Shown here piece after piece: positions 1 through 8,196 of a DNA stretch of 64,000 nt. Every line of letters begins with the position of its first letter. The first letter of the stretch is position 1. The stretch is taken from contig NZ_CP081864.1 in NCBI RefSeq assembly GCF_019797845.1, positions 3,968,001 through 4,032,000 of the forward strand, written 5' to 3'. The DNA is from Symbiopectobacterium purcellii (lineage in GTDB: Bacteria; Pseudomonadota; Gammaproteobacteria; Enterobacterales; Enterobacteriaceae). The notes beneath the pieces were generated by a model, which saw only the letters and a program-made list of their open reading frames with translations, made no database searches and was not told the DNA's origin. Position numbers and translations under genes: made by a program.

Positions 1-103
1 TTTGAAGACTATTTTTGGTGTTTCTATCCACGCATTATGGAGCAGGCTCGCTTACAACAACTCTAAGGCTGTCAATTTATGCAGGGTGTTGCCAACCAAT
101 TCG

Positions 104-140
104 ATAGACAAAACCTATCTCATTAATCGGTCTGTTGGTC
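104..140 (+). promoter_or_regulatory. OxyR-like binding site upstream of peroxiredoxin
   Basis: The sequence ATAG-N7-CTAT at 104-118 matches one half of the OxyR consensus exactly in spacing. Seven bases further on, ATCG-N7-GGTC at 126-140 is a degenerate second half. It lies about 80-115 bases before the start codon of a peroxiredoxin gene, where peroxide-dependent activation would be expected. The match was made by eye; the second half-site is weak. Confidence 0.5.
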
Positions 141-169
141 TGTATTCACAGAAGAAGAAACCCTATACT
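141..169 (+). promoter_or_regulatory. Candidate sigma70 promoter of the peroxiredoxin gene
   Basis: TATACT at 164-169 is a good -10 box. Seventeen bases upstream, TGTATT (141-146) is a poor -35 box. A poor -35 directly beside the OxyR-like site is the arrangement usual for an activator-dependent promoter. No transcript data; inferred from sequence only. Confidence 0.35.
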
Positions 170-220
170 GCCTGTTGTTTTTTCATCCTCGTCCTTTTAA
201 TCACTTTTACAGGAGTTATT

Positions 221-823
221 ATGGTCCTGGTAACGCGTCAAGCCCCTGACTTCACCGCTGCTGCCGTATTAGGCAATGGCGAAATCGTTGAAAACTTCAA
301 TCTGAAAAAGCATATCAGCGGTAAAGCGGCAGTGATTTTCTTCTGGCCGATGGACTTTACCTTCGTCTGCCCGTCAGAACTGATCGCCTTTGACCACCGC
401 TACAAAGAGTTTCAAGATCGCGGCGTGGAAGTGGTTGGCGTCTCGTTTGACTCCGAATTCGTTCACAACGCCTGGCGCAACACGCCGGTGAAAAGCGGCG
501 GTATCGGCCCGGTGCAATACGCCATGGTCGCCGACGTGAAGCGTGAAATCCAGAAAGCCTATGGCATTGAACACCCGGATGCTGGCGTGGCACTGCGCGG
601 CTCTTTCCTTGTTGATAAAGAAGGCGTCGTTCGCCATCAGGTCGTCAACGATCTGCCGCTGGGCCGCAACGTTGATGAAATGCTGCGTATGGTTGATGCC
701 CTGCAATTCCACGAAGAGCACGGCGAAGTGTGCCCGGCGCAGTGGGAAAAAGGTAAATCCGGTATGGGCGCATCGCCGGATGGCGTTGCCAAATACCTGA
801 CGGAAAACGCCGACAAGCTGTAA
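221..823 (+). CDS. tsaA: Peroxiredoxin C, typical 2-Cys peroxiredoxin (TsaA/AhpC family)
   Basis: A 200-residue thiol peroxidase that reduces hydrogen peroxide and organic hydroperoxides in the cytoplasm. The peroxidatic cysteine is C50 in the FVCP motif and the resolving cysteine is C171 in EVCPAQW, so both catalytic cysteines are present. The 200-residue length fits the TsaA-type protein better than the ~187-residue AhpC that pairs with AhpF, and no ahpF lies next to it. The start at 221 is chosen because AGGAG at 211-215 precedes it and family homology begins there. The same frame stays open to the left edge of the window but that part has no family resemblance. An OxyR-like site lies upstream and a strong terminator follows. 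In Salmonella a tsaA gene lies close to proY, which agrees with proY occurring here 11 kb downstream (from memory). Confidence 0.93.
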   Translation: MVLVTRQAPDFTAAAVLGNGEIVENFNLKKHISGKAAVIFFWPMDFTFVCPSELIAFDHRYKEFQDRGVEVVGVSFDSEFVHNAWRNTPVKSGGIGPVQYAMVADVKREIQKAYGIEHPDAGVALRGSFLVDKEGVVRHQVVNDLPLGRNVDEMLRMVDALQFHEEHGEVCPAQWEKGKSGMGASPDGVAKYLTENADKL

Positions 824-870
824 TGGCCGTTTTTCTTTAACCGCCGGTGCATTGGCGGTTTGATTCTGCT

Positions 871-906
871 AAAGAACCCGATGCTGTGGCATCGGGTTCT
901 TTTTTT
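871..906 (+). terminator. Rho-independent terminator of the peroxiredoxin gene
   Basis: A perfect 14-bp stem (871-884 with 889-902) with a TGTG loop runs into a run of T residues ending at 906. It begins 48 bases after the peroxiredoxin stop codon. Confidence 0.93.
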
Positions 907-1376
907 ATTATTGGCAATGAAATTTATCACGCCATGTAATAATCACAACAAGAAATAAATATATTCCCCGAACTCACCTAACCGTATTACCTCCTTGGTA
1001 TATTTATTAAATCCACGCCAGGTTCACACGCCCCAAACCTTTCACTGATTACACATGAATATTATTCACATTATTTAATTAACAACGCTAAATACAAAAT
1101 TCAGAAATGCTAACTCAGTTTAATTACTTCCTTAGCTAACGATGCAAAGACACAATGCCCGACACTTTCAGTGGATATTTACAAATTGAAATTATGTTAA
1201 CAAAACGTTGTTGTAATTAATATAAAATTTTAACACTGACCAATTTAATTAATTGGCCATTTTCAACACTGACAGCTGATTTTTTTAAATCGGCTCGAAG
1301 ATGTTTTGCCTTAAATATTGACGCTCTAATAACACTCACACATTAGGTATATCTGACAAATTTATCAGGAGGGAGG
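907..1376 (+). promoter_or_regulatory. AT-rich upstream region of the TonB-receptor operon
   Basis: This 470-base stretch has no convincing ORF and is markedly richer in A+T than the genes around it. It must hold the promoter of the receptor operon. I see a 13-bp palindrome TGAATATTATTCA (1056-1068), which vaguely resembles a Fur-type site but is not a good match. A second palindrome with flanking repeats lies at 1232-1273. A strong Shine-Dalgarno AGGAGGG (1367-1373) ends the region. Confidence 0.5.
1232..1273. promoter_or_regulatory. Candidate operator: palindrome plus paired direct repeats
   Basis: The 9-mer AACACTGAC occurs at 1232-1240 and again at 1265-1273, 33 bases apart, about three helical turns. 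Between them is the near-perfect palindrome CCAATTTAATTAATTGG (1240-1256). This geometry resembles a regulator binding region about 100-140 bases before the receptor start codon. No family of regulator is assigned. Confidence 0.35.
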
Positions 1377-4127
1377 ATGTCGGGCTTAAATGCAATGGTA
1401 TTAAAAAAAACAACAAGGATTATCCGTAATAAACTCTATTTATCGCTGGCAATATCATTGCTAGCGCCAATACCGTTTTATCTGCACGCCGCAGAAGAAC
1501 CGGTAGCGGCAGAGGAAGAACCCATCGCCCCTGCGGCGGCGTCAGCCACTGATACAGCCCCCCGTGATACCGCCATTCCGGATCAGAACCTCAATAAGAT
1601 TACGGTCACCGGCTCTCGCATACCCAGAGCGCAAGCGGAAGGCCCCTCTCCTGTTACGGTGATAACCGGGGAAGAGATGAAAGCGCGCGGCTATCGCAAC
1701 GTTTATGATGCTATCGCCACACAGACCCAGAATACCGGGATGACGCAGGGGGAAGACTACGGCAACACCTGGCAACCCGCTGCCAATGCGCTTAATTTAC
1801 GGGGATTGGGCCCCAACCATACGTTGGTACTGGTCAACGGGCGGCGTTTGGCAGATTATCCCAATGCGTATGGCGGATCGGTGAACTTCACCAATATTGC
1901 CAATATTCCAAGCGTTATTATCGATCGCATTGAGATATTAAGCAGCGGCGCCTCAGCCATATACGGCTCTGATGCCATCGCTGGCGTGGTCAATATTATC
2001 CTGAAGGACAAAGCCCAGGGTGTCGACGTCAATGTACGCGGAGGGACTACTGAGCGCGGTGGCGGCGATAACTATCAATTACAATTGAGCGGCGGTGGAA
2101 CTTGGGACCGCTTTGATGGTTTCTTCGGTTTAGAAGCCACTAAACGTGATCCTATCTGGGGTAGCCAACGCGATTTCATGAACAGCTATCCCGAGGGTTC
2201 TACTGTCGGATATCGACGTAATCTGGAAACCAGTGCGTATATCAGCCCCGGATGTCAAGGATATGGCGGCCTGTTTGGCGGTAACGTGACGAACAGAAAC
2301 GGGCGCTGCACCACAGACCAATACTACAATAATTACTGGACAGTACAGTCGAAGAAAGAAAACTACGATGGTTACCTGAGTGGAGCCTATCATCTCAGCG
2401 ATACCGCCAAAGTGTTTGCCAATCTGTTATTTGGTTTCGACAAAACACAAACCAACACCCGTGGCCCCAGCTTTACCTCGCCCGATTTTTACAATGCCAA
2501 TACCGGCAATATCGAACGTTGGGCGCGTATCTTTTCGCCCGAGGAGATAGGAGGACGGGAGCGTAATAACAGCGAATGGCGCGAAACCACCTGGACTGGC
2601 ACGCTGGGTTTTTCGGACAAAATTGGTAGCAGCGATTGGAATTATGAAGTCGCTTACACCCGTTCGCAATACACCAGCGATCGCAGCACTCGCTATACCC
2701 CGCTAAGTGGAATTAAGGATTTCTACCTTGGGCCACAGTTGGGCGAACAGAATGGCTACCCCGTCTATGCGCCGGATACATCACGCCTCGATAGACCGCT
2801 CACCCGCGAAGAGTGGGCACGATATAGCGGAGTGCTGACGCAAAAGAGTAAATCTGAATCGCAAACCTACAGCTTCACTACCAATGGCGAGCTGTTTAAC
2901 TTACCCGCCGGTCCAGTCGGGTTCGCCAGTGTCGCAGAATACGGCAAACAATCGTATTCCGTGCGTCCCGACCGACGTCTCAATGACGGCACCTTTTACA
3001 ACACCACCCCTGGGTCGGTTTCCGGTGGCGATCGAGACCGCTACGCGCTCGGTGCAGAGCTGAGCATTCCGTTGACAGATACCCTGCTGGCATCAACCGC
3101 AGGCCGCTGGGATCAATACAAATTCAGCGGACGCTCAGAGCAAGATTTTACCTACAATACTGGGCTGGAGTGGCGTCCGGTGAAAAGCTTGCTGTTCCGC
3201 GGCAACTACAGCACCAGTTTCCGCGCCCCCGATCTCAACTATATCTACCAGGCTGACAGCAACGGTTACTTCGCTGGACAGAAAGACTACTACGGCTGTG
3301 CGCAAGGCATCGAAGGGGCGTGCGATCCGAATGCGGTGAACTACACCCAAAGCGGCACCAGCGATCTTGAATCAGAACACGGTACATCGTGGAGCTATGG
3401 TGTGGTGTGGTCTCCCAGCAGCAACGTGGATTTCTCAGCGGATTTCTGGCGCGTACAGATCAAGGATCTGCTGACTACCGTGGATGCAAACCGTCTGTTG
3501 CAGGAAGAGTATCAGTGCCGCATCTCCGGCAATACCGGCAGTCATTGCCAGGAAGTCCTATCGCGCATCATACGTAACCCCGCCACCAGCGCAGTGGATC
3601 CTAACAAGTTGCAGCGGGTACGCATCAACGCTATCAACGCTATCAACGCGGCAAGCGAACGCACCAGCGGTTTAGATTTCAAGGCGAATGCGCGTTGGGA
3701 TGCCAACCAATGGGGTGATTTCAGCTCAAGCATAGGCTATTCGCTGGTGCTCTCCCACTTCTACAAAGAGTCCGATGATGCACCGACTCTCGATCTGCGC
3801 AACGATTACACCCAGTCAGCGAACTGGAGAAGTAAAATCAATGCCAGTTTAACCTGGAATATCAACGACTTTATTTCAACCGTATTCGTTAATCGGTACG
3901 GTAGCGTCGCCAACGCCGCAGGGACGGGTCGCCTCACCCCGTGGGCCGTCGTCAACGCCAGCGTTCGCTATAAAACCACACCGCAATCCAGCGTGGGCCT
4001 CACCGTCAACAATGTGCTCGACAAAGTGAAGAAAGATGATTCTGCCGGTTGGCCGAATTATCCGACAGGAAATTACGACCCTTACGGACGTCAATGGTGG
4101 CTGGACTTTAGCTATCACTTCAAATGA
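1377..4127 (+). CDS. TonB-dependent outer-membrane receptor
   Basis: A 916-residue energy-coupled outer-membrane receptor. It has a long N-terminal signal region whose hydrophobic core is near residues 20-36, with likely cleavage at the HAA around 38-39. A Pro/Glu/Ala-rich linker follows, then the ITVTGSRIPR TonB-box/plug start around residue 75. The plug has the motifs LNLRGLGPNHTLVLVNGRR and SGASAIYGSDAIAGVVNII, and the beta-barrel closes with an aromatic C-terminus (WWLDFSYHFK). The start at 1377 is backed by AGGAGGG three bases upstream. This plug style is common in receptors of non-enteric proteobacteria and does not look like a classic enterobactin or ferrichrome receptor. Its operon companions (private TonB/ExbBD and a YejABEF-like importer) suggest a peptide or peptide-like ligand; the actual ligand is unknown. 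Confidence 0.9.
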   Translation: MSGLNAMVLKKTTRIIRNKLYLSLAISLLAPIPFYLHAAEEPVAAEEEPIAPAAASATDTAPRDTAIPDQNLNKITVTGSRIPRAQAEGPSPVTVITGEEMKARGYRNVYDAIATQTQNTGMTQGEDYGNTWQPAANALNLRGLGPNHTLVLVNGRRLADYPNAYGGSVNFTNIANIPSVIIDRIEILSSGASAIYGSDAIAGVVNIILKDKAQGVDVNVRGGTTERGGGDNYQLQLSGGGTWDRFDGFFGLEATKRDPIWGSQRDFMNSYPEGSTVGYRRNLETSAYISPGCQGYGGLFGGNVTNRNGRCTTDQYYNNYWTVQSKKENYDGYLSGAYHLSDTAKVFANLLFGFDKTQTNTRGPSFTSPDFYNANTGNIERWARIFSPEEIGGRERNNSEWRETTWTGTLGFSDKIGSSDWNYEVAYTRSQYTSDRSTRYTPLSGIKDFYLGPQLGEQNGYPVYAPDTSRLDRPLTREEWARYSGVLTQKSKSESQTYSFTTNGELFNLPAGPVGFASVAEYGKQSYSVRPDRRLNDGTFYNTTPGSVSGGDRDRYALGAELSIPLTDTLLASTAGRWDQYKFSGRSEQDFTYNTGLEWRPVKSLLFRGNYSTSFRAPDLNYIYQADSNGYFAGQKDYYGCAQGIEGACDPNAVNYTQSGTSDLESEHGTSWSYGVVWSPSSNVDFSADFWRVQIKDLLTTVDANRLLQEEYQCRISGNTGSHCQEVLSRIIRNPATSAVDPNKLQRVRINAINAINAASERTSGLDFKANARWDANQWGDFSSSIGYSLVLSHFYKESDDAPTLDLRNDYTQSANWRSKINASLTWNINDFISTVFVNRYGSVANAAGTGRLTPWAVVNASVRYKTTPQSSVGLTVNNVLDKVKKDDSAGWPNYPTGNYDPYGRQWWLDFSYHFK

Positions 4128-4223
4128 GTTGAGTTCCTAAACGACATTGGCGCAGCGCCCCGGTAACCCTGCGGTGCTGTGCTGATGTCTTCTCTTGCCC
4201 TGTGGTAATGGTGAAGGCCAGCG

Positions 4224-5026
4224 ATGTTTCTGGAAGCAAAAAATCAACACAGATTTATCTCTCGCACCGAGGTGATGGCGCTATCGGTAGCCGCCCTGCT
4301 GTTGCACACGGTACACTGCTCTGGCTGCTACTGCACCCGCCCGGTATCAGTTCGGCAGAGCTCCCTCCCATGATTGCCGCCAAAGGTGAGCAATCCGTCA
4401 TGGTGGATCTGACTGACACCGCCAGCGCGTCGCAGGCGCAGGAGAGTCCCCCTCAACCCACACCTGACCCGATCCCCATTGAGCCCGAGGAACCCGAGCG
4501 TGTTCATGTCGATGAAGACGCCGTTACTCCGCCGGAACCGGAACAGAGAGTGGTGAGCAAACCGCCTGTAGCCAAACCCACGCCAGTGGTAAAAACCAAG
4601 CCGATACCCCGTGCGGTAACCAAGGCGGCAGCGCCTGCCAGCACGAATAACAGCAGCGCTCCCACCGACACACTGGGAGAAACCGCAACGGGCAGCAATC
4701 AGGCCAAAGGCAACCCACAAGGTAGTCGCGGGGGAGAAAGCGTTACGCCAGCCGTTTCTGGCATGCAGAGTCTGGGAAACCCGGCACCGGACTATCCTAC
4801 GCTGGCACTTCGCCGCCGCCAGGAGGGTAGCGTGACGCTGCGAATTCTGGTTCTGGAAAATGGCAAAGCGGGTGAGGTTCAGGTCACGGCCTCCAGCCAA
4901 TCCACGCTGCTGGATAATGCCGCGGTCCAGACGGTGCAGCAATGGCGCTTTATTCCAGCCAAACGCGGCAATGTCGCTATCAAGGGTTATGCGATTCAAA
5001 CCATCACGTTCAGGCTTCCCAAATGA
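4224..5026 (+). pseudogene. tonB: TonB-like energy transducer, frameshifted in its membrane anchor
   Basis: TonB spans the periplasm and passes proton-motive energy from ExbB/ExbD to the receptor. From ATG 4224, frame 1 encodes a TonB-like N-terminus whose hydrophobic anchor (VMALSVAALLLHTV) is cut short by a stop at 4371-4373. The rest of the anchor (TLLWLLLHPPG), a Pro/Glu/Lys-rich spacer and a C-terminal TonB domain (YPTLALRRRQEG ... VQQWRFIP) continue in another frame from about 4313 to 5026. One missing base around 4311-4316 explains this. The ORF open from 4202 in the second frame would start with a hydrophilic stretch and half an anchor, so it is unlikely to be the native protein. Sequencing error is the alternative. 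The gene sits between the receptor and exbB. Confidence 0.75.
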
Positions 5027-5061
5027 AGCCATTAACAGCGTCAGCATAAGGTATTTCTATC

Positions 5062-5919
5062 ATGACCGAAAAAACGCTCCCGGCACTGGCGTCGTCCGAC
5101 AGTAGCCAATCAACAGCGCAGACCACGCAGCCCTCATCTTTAGCTGCGCCTACGCCGTCGACTTCCAATACCGCAACCGAGACAGCCGTGCCCTTTCAGC
5201 CCGAGACAGCGCTGTTTGGCAATGAATTACTTTCCAGCCCACTCAGCTCACTGGTTGTCCCGACGGTGCTTGGCGTGTTGATTTTCTTCTCGGTGGTAAC
5301 CTGGGCCGCCTTGTTGATCAAAGGGGTACAGTTCTCTCGTTTCCGCAGACAAAACAAGCAGTTTTCTTATCAGTTTTGGAAATCACCTGACCTGGTGGAA
5401 GGCGGTCAGGTTGCACGACAGAGCCAGGGGTCTCTCGCACGCATCGCACGGGTGGGACTGGATGTCATCAGCGGCAATGATATTTCCACTCATCGCCGCG
5501 AGCTCGCACGCAAAATTAACCGGGGCGAGCGATTGGAACGCAGCCTCCGTCAGCAAATTCTGCGTGAACGGCGCGTCCTTGAAGGGGGATTAGCCATCGT
5601 CGCCAGTATTGGCAGCACCGCACCCTTTATCGGGCTGTTCGGAACCGTGTGGGGCATTATGGAGGCGCTGGTGCGTATTGGCATTACCGGTGAAGCCGGG
5701 CTGGATAGCGTTGCTGGCCCGATTGGGCACGCGCTCATCGCCACCGGCATCGGCATCGGCATCGCCGCCGCAGTACCCGCCGTGCTGGTTTACAACTATT
5801 TTGTTCGCCGCTTCAAACTTGCCAGCGGCGATATGGAAGCCTTTGCAGAAGAGTTTTACAGCCTGGCGCAGGAAACCGGCTTCTCCACTGAGCTACAGCA
5901 TGATGGGAGTGGGATCTAA
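5062..5919 (+). CDS. exbB: ExbB-like proton channel subunit
   Basis: A 285-residue MotA/TolQ/ExbB-family inner-membrane protein that, with ExbD, forms the proton-driven motor for TonB. After a Ser/Thr/Pro-rich N-terminal extension (residues 1-50) come a first membrane segment (about 67-90), a long cytoplasmic loop rich in Arg, and two closely spaced membrane segments near 175-200 and 220-248. These contain the family stretch GSTAPFIGLFGTVWGIM. The start at 5062 has AAGG about 12 bases upstream. Its stop overlaps the start of exbD by one base (TAATG), implying coupled translation. It is presumably dedicated to the receptor upstream. Confidence 0.9.
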   Translation: MTEKTLPALASSDSSQSTAQTTQPSSLAAPTPSTSNTATETAVPFQPETALFGNELLSSPLSSLVVPTVLGVLIFFSVVTWAALLIKGVQFSRFRRQNKQFSYQFWKSPDLVEGGQVARQSQGSLARIARVGLDVISGNDISTHRRELARKINRGERLERSLRQQILRERRVLEGGLAIVASIGSTAPFIGLFGTVWGIMEALVRIGITGEAGLDSVAGPIGHALIATGIGIGIAAAVPAVLVYNYFVRRFKLASGDMEAFAEEFYSLAQETGFSTELQHDGSGI

Positions 5920-6326
5920 TGGCGATATCTCATCATCAAGACGACGAAATACTGAGTGAAATGAACGTGACGCCCCTGGTGGATGTCATGCTGGTGCTGC
6001 TGGTGGTGTTCATCGTCACCGCCCCGTTATTAACCAATGCCATCCCGCTCAAGCTGCCCAGTACCGCCAGCGTTGCGCCCCCAAATCAGCCTAAACCACT
6101 GGTGGTCAGTGTCGACAAGGAAGGCAACTATTATATCGATCGCCAGCAGATGCCCCTGGAACAGATCGGCCTCGCGGTTAGCGCCGCCCATCAGCAGGAT
6201 GAACAACGCGCCGTGCAACTGCGGGCAGACAGTCAGGTGGTGTATGAGCACGTGGCCAAAGCGATGGCGACGATTCAAAAAACCGGTGTTACTCGTCTGG
6301 CGGTCATTACCGATGCTAATGGTTAA
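5919..6326 (+). CDS. exbD: ExbD-like proton channel subunit
   Basis: A 135-residue ExbD/TolR protein: short cytoplasmic N-terminus, one membrane helix (about residues 20-40) and a periplasmic domain. The helix carries the essential aspartate (D22 in PLVDVMLVLL). It works with ExbB to energise TonB. Its start codon overlaps the exbB stop, and its own stop lies inside the start region of the binding-protein gene that follows, so the Exb genes and the ABC importer are physically interlocked. The overlap supports one function for the whole operon. Confidence 0.92.
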   Translation: MAISHHQDDEILSEMNVTPLVDVMLVLLVVFIVTAPLLTNAIPLKLPSTASVAPPNQPKPLVVSVDKEGNYYIDRQQMPLEQIGLAVSAAHQQDEQRAVQLRADSQVVYEHVAKAMATIQKTGVTRLAVITDANG

Positions 6327-8196
6327 GTCACTCTATCAGCACCTGAGGCGCACTCGGACAGCCCCCCCACGTGGTGCCCAACGTAAAGTGGCTGCGGGGA
6401 GATGTGCACTCGGCTGTGCCTTGGTGTTGACGCTGATGCCGGTGGCACAGGCAGCCGTGCCAACAGTGCACGGTCTGGCACTTTACGATAATCCGATGCT
6501 GCCCGCTGATTTTGATCACTTTCCCTACGTCAACCCCCGTGCGCCGAAAGGGGGTACGCTGGTTCGTTCAGTACAGGGCAGTTTCGATTCCACCAACCCC
6601 ATGATTATCAACGGCACCGCCGCCGCGGGATTAAAAGCATTGGGCAGTGGATTGGTGTATGAGTCACTGATGGTGCATAGCACGGATGAACCTTTTACCG
6701 AGTATGGACTGATCGCCTCCGGCATTCGACTGAACCCGGCACGCCGATGGATTGAGTTTGATATTCACTCTGATGCCCGCTTCAGCGATGGCGTCCCGGT
6801 GACCGCAGCCGATGTAAAATTCAGCTTCGAACTGTTACGGCAGCAGGGATTACCCTTGTATCGTGGCTACTACGCTGATGTGCTGGACGTCACGCTCCCC
6901 AATCCCAGCACGGTTCGTTTCGCTCTGGCAGAGAACAACTCACGTGAATTGCCGCTTATTCTGGGGCAATTCCCCATACTGCCTGCACATATCTGGCGTG
7001 GCCGAGATTTCACTCGGCCAACACTGGATATTCCCATCGGATCCGGCCCCTATCGTGTGACCAAGGTATCTCCGGGATCACAGATTGAATACCAGCGTAA
7101 CCCGGAATATTGGGGCCGCGATCGGCCAGTCAATCGGGGGCGTTACAACCCTGACCGCATCATCTATGACTACTACCGTGACGATAGTGTCGCACTGGAA
7201 GCGTTTCTTGCGGGTCAGGTGGATTACCGGTTGGAAACCTCATCCTCACGCTGGATGAACGACTATCGCGGCCCGGCAGTGGCTCGGGGCGATATTCAAA
7301 AAATCACAGTGAAACGGGGATCGCCCGCCCCGATGCAGGCCTGGGTGATGAACCTGCGCAACCCGATGTTCCAAGATAAACGGGTACGCGAAGCATTAGC
7401 ACTGGCTTTTGATTTCGATACTGTCAACCGCTTGTTTTTCTATCAACTTTACCAGCGAACACAGAGCTTTTTTGAGGATTCTGACATGGGAGCCACGGGC
7501 AGCCCTCAGGGCAAAGAACTGGCGCTGCTGCGCACCTTGGGCACGAAAATTCCGCCAGCGGTAATTGACAACGCACTGCCCGATAACACGGTGTTACATC
7601 GTTACCAGCGCTTGGATAAAGCATTCCATCTGTTGCAACAGGCAGGCTACCAAATCAAACAACAACGGTTAGTGGATGCCACAGGCAAAGCCTTCACGTT
7701 TGAACTGTTGCTCTCCGACAGCGGGTTACAGCGCCTTGCATTACCCTACGTGCAGAATCTGGCCCGACTTGGGATTCAAGTCCGGATCAGTGTTATCGAT
7801 CCTGCCCAGTACCAAATCCGGCTTCAGCAGCACCGATTCGATATGATCCATGATGTTTTTGGTCAATCCAACAGTCCGGGCAATGAACAACGCTATTACT
7901 GGACCAGTGACTATGCCGATGTACCGGAAAGTAACAATACGCCAGGCATCAAAAACCCCGCGATTGATGCGCTGGTTGACGCCCTGATCAGAGCCGATAC
8001 GCGGGAAGATCTGTTGGCGGCGACCCGCGCGTTAGATAGGCTGTTGCGTTTCAATGCCTATGTGGTGCCGTTATACCACGCGGCGGGGTATAACATGGCG
8101 CTGTCACGGCGTCTTAATCGGCCTGTTCTTCAACCCCGCTACGGCGTTGACATAGAATCCTGGTGGCTCACACCGAGTGCTGGAGAGACGCGCTGA
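6319..8196 (+). CDS. YejA-like periplasmic peptide-binding protein (SBP family 5)
   Basis: A 625-residue solute-binding protein for the importer encoded downstream. It has an N-terminal signal sequence with an Arg-rich n-region and cleavage likely after AQA (residue 45). Family 5 features follow, such as the segments FSDGVPVTAADVKFSFE and GSGPYRVTKVSPG. The C-terminal half resembles YejA closely (FYQLYQRTQSFFEDSDMGATG). YejA-type proteins bind oligopeptides or peptide-like compounds such as microcin C and, in Agrobacterium, a related transporter imports peptidoglycan peptides (from memory). The start at 6319 overlaps the exbD stop; an in-frame ATG at 6313 is possible. No Shine-Dalgarno is obvious, so translational coupling is likely. 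Earlier codons in this frame overlap exbD and are not part of the gene. Confidence 0.88.
   Translation: MVKSLYQHLRRTRTAPPRGAQRKVAAGRCALGCALVLTLMPVAQAAVPTVHGLALYDNPMLPADFDHFPYVNPRAPKGGTLVRSVQGSFDSTNPMIINGTAAAGLKALGSGLVYESLMVHSTDEPFTEYGLIASGIRLNPARRWIEFDIHSDARFSDGVPVTAADVKFSFELLRQQGLPLYRGYYADVLDVTLPNPSTVRFALAENNSRELPLILGQFPILPAHIWRGRDFTRPTLDIPIGSGPYRVTKVSPGSQIEYQRNPEYWGRDRPVNRGRYNPDRIIYDYYRDDSVALEAFLAGQVDYRLETSSSRWMNDYRGPAVARGDIQKITVKRGSPAPMQAWVMNLRNPMFQDKRVREALALAFDFDTVNRLFFYQLYQRTQSFFEDSDMGATGSPQGKELALLRTLGTKIPPAVIDNALPDNTVLHRYQRLDKAFHLLQQAGYQIKQQRLVDATGKAFTFELLLSDSGLQRLALPYVQNLARLGIQVRISVIDPAQYQIRLQQHRFDMIHDVFGQSNSPGNEQRYYWTSDYADVPESNNTPGIKNPAIDALVDALIRADTREDLLAATRALDRLLRFNAYVVPLYHAAGYNMALSRRLNRPVLQPRYGVDIESWWLTPSAGETR

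Noticed and set aside
2..220. N-terminal extension of the peroxiredoxin reading frame to the left edge
   Set aside because: It has no family resemblance, contains the OxyR-like site and promoter, and a good Shine-Dalgarno precedes the ATG at 221.
1056..1068. Fur box before the TonB receptor
   Set aside because: TGAATATTATTCA is palindromic and AT-rich but fits the 7-1-7 Fur pattern poorly, so iron control is not claimed.
4236..4245. Programmed -1 frameshift at the slippery-type sequence A-AAA-AAT in tonB
   Set aside because: A shift there would replace the hydrophobic anchor part VMALSVAALLLHTV with a hydrophilic stretch. The frames must join at about 4311-4316, where no slippery sequence exists.
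6037..6318. Upstream part of the binding-protein frame inside exbD
   Set aside because: It overlaps a clear ExbD in another frame; the signal peptide of the binding protein starts after 6319.
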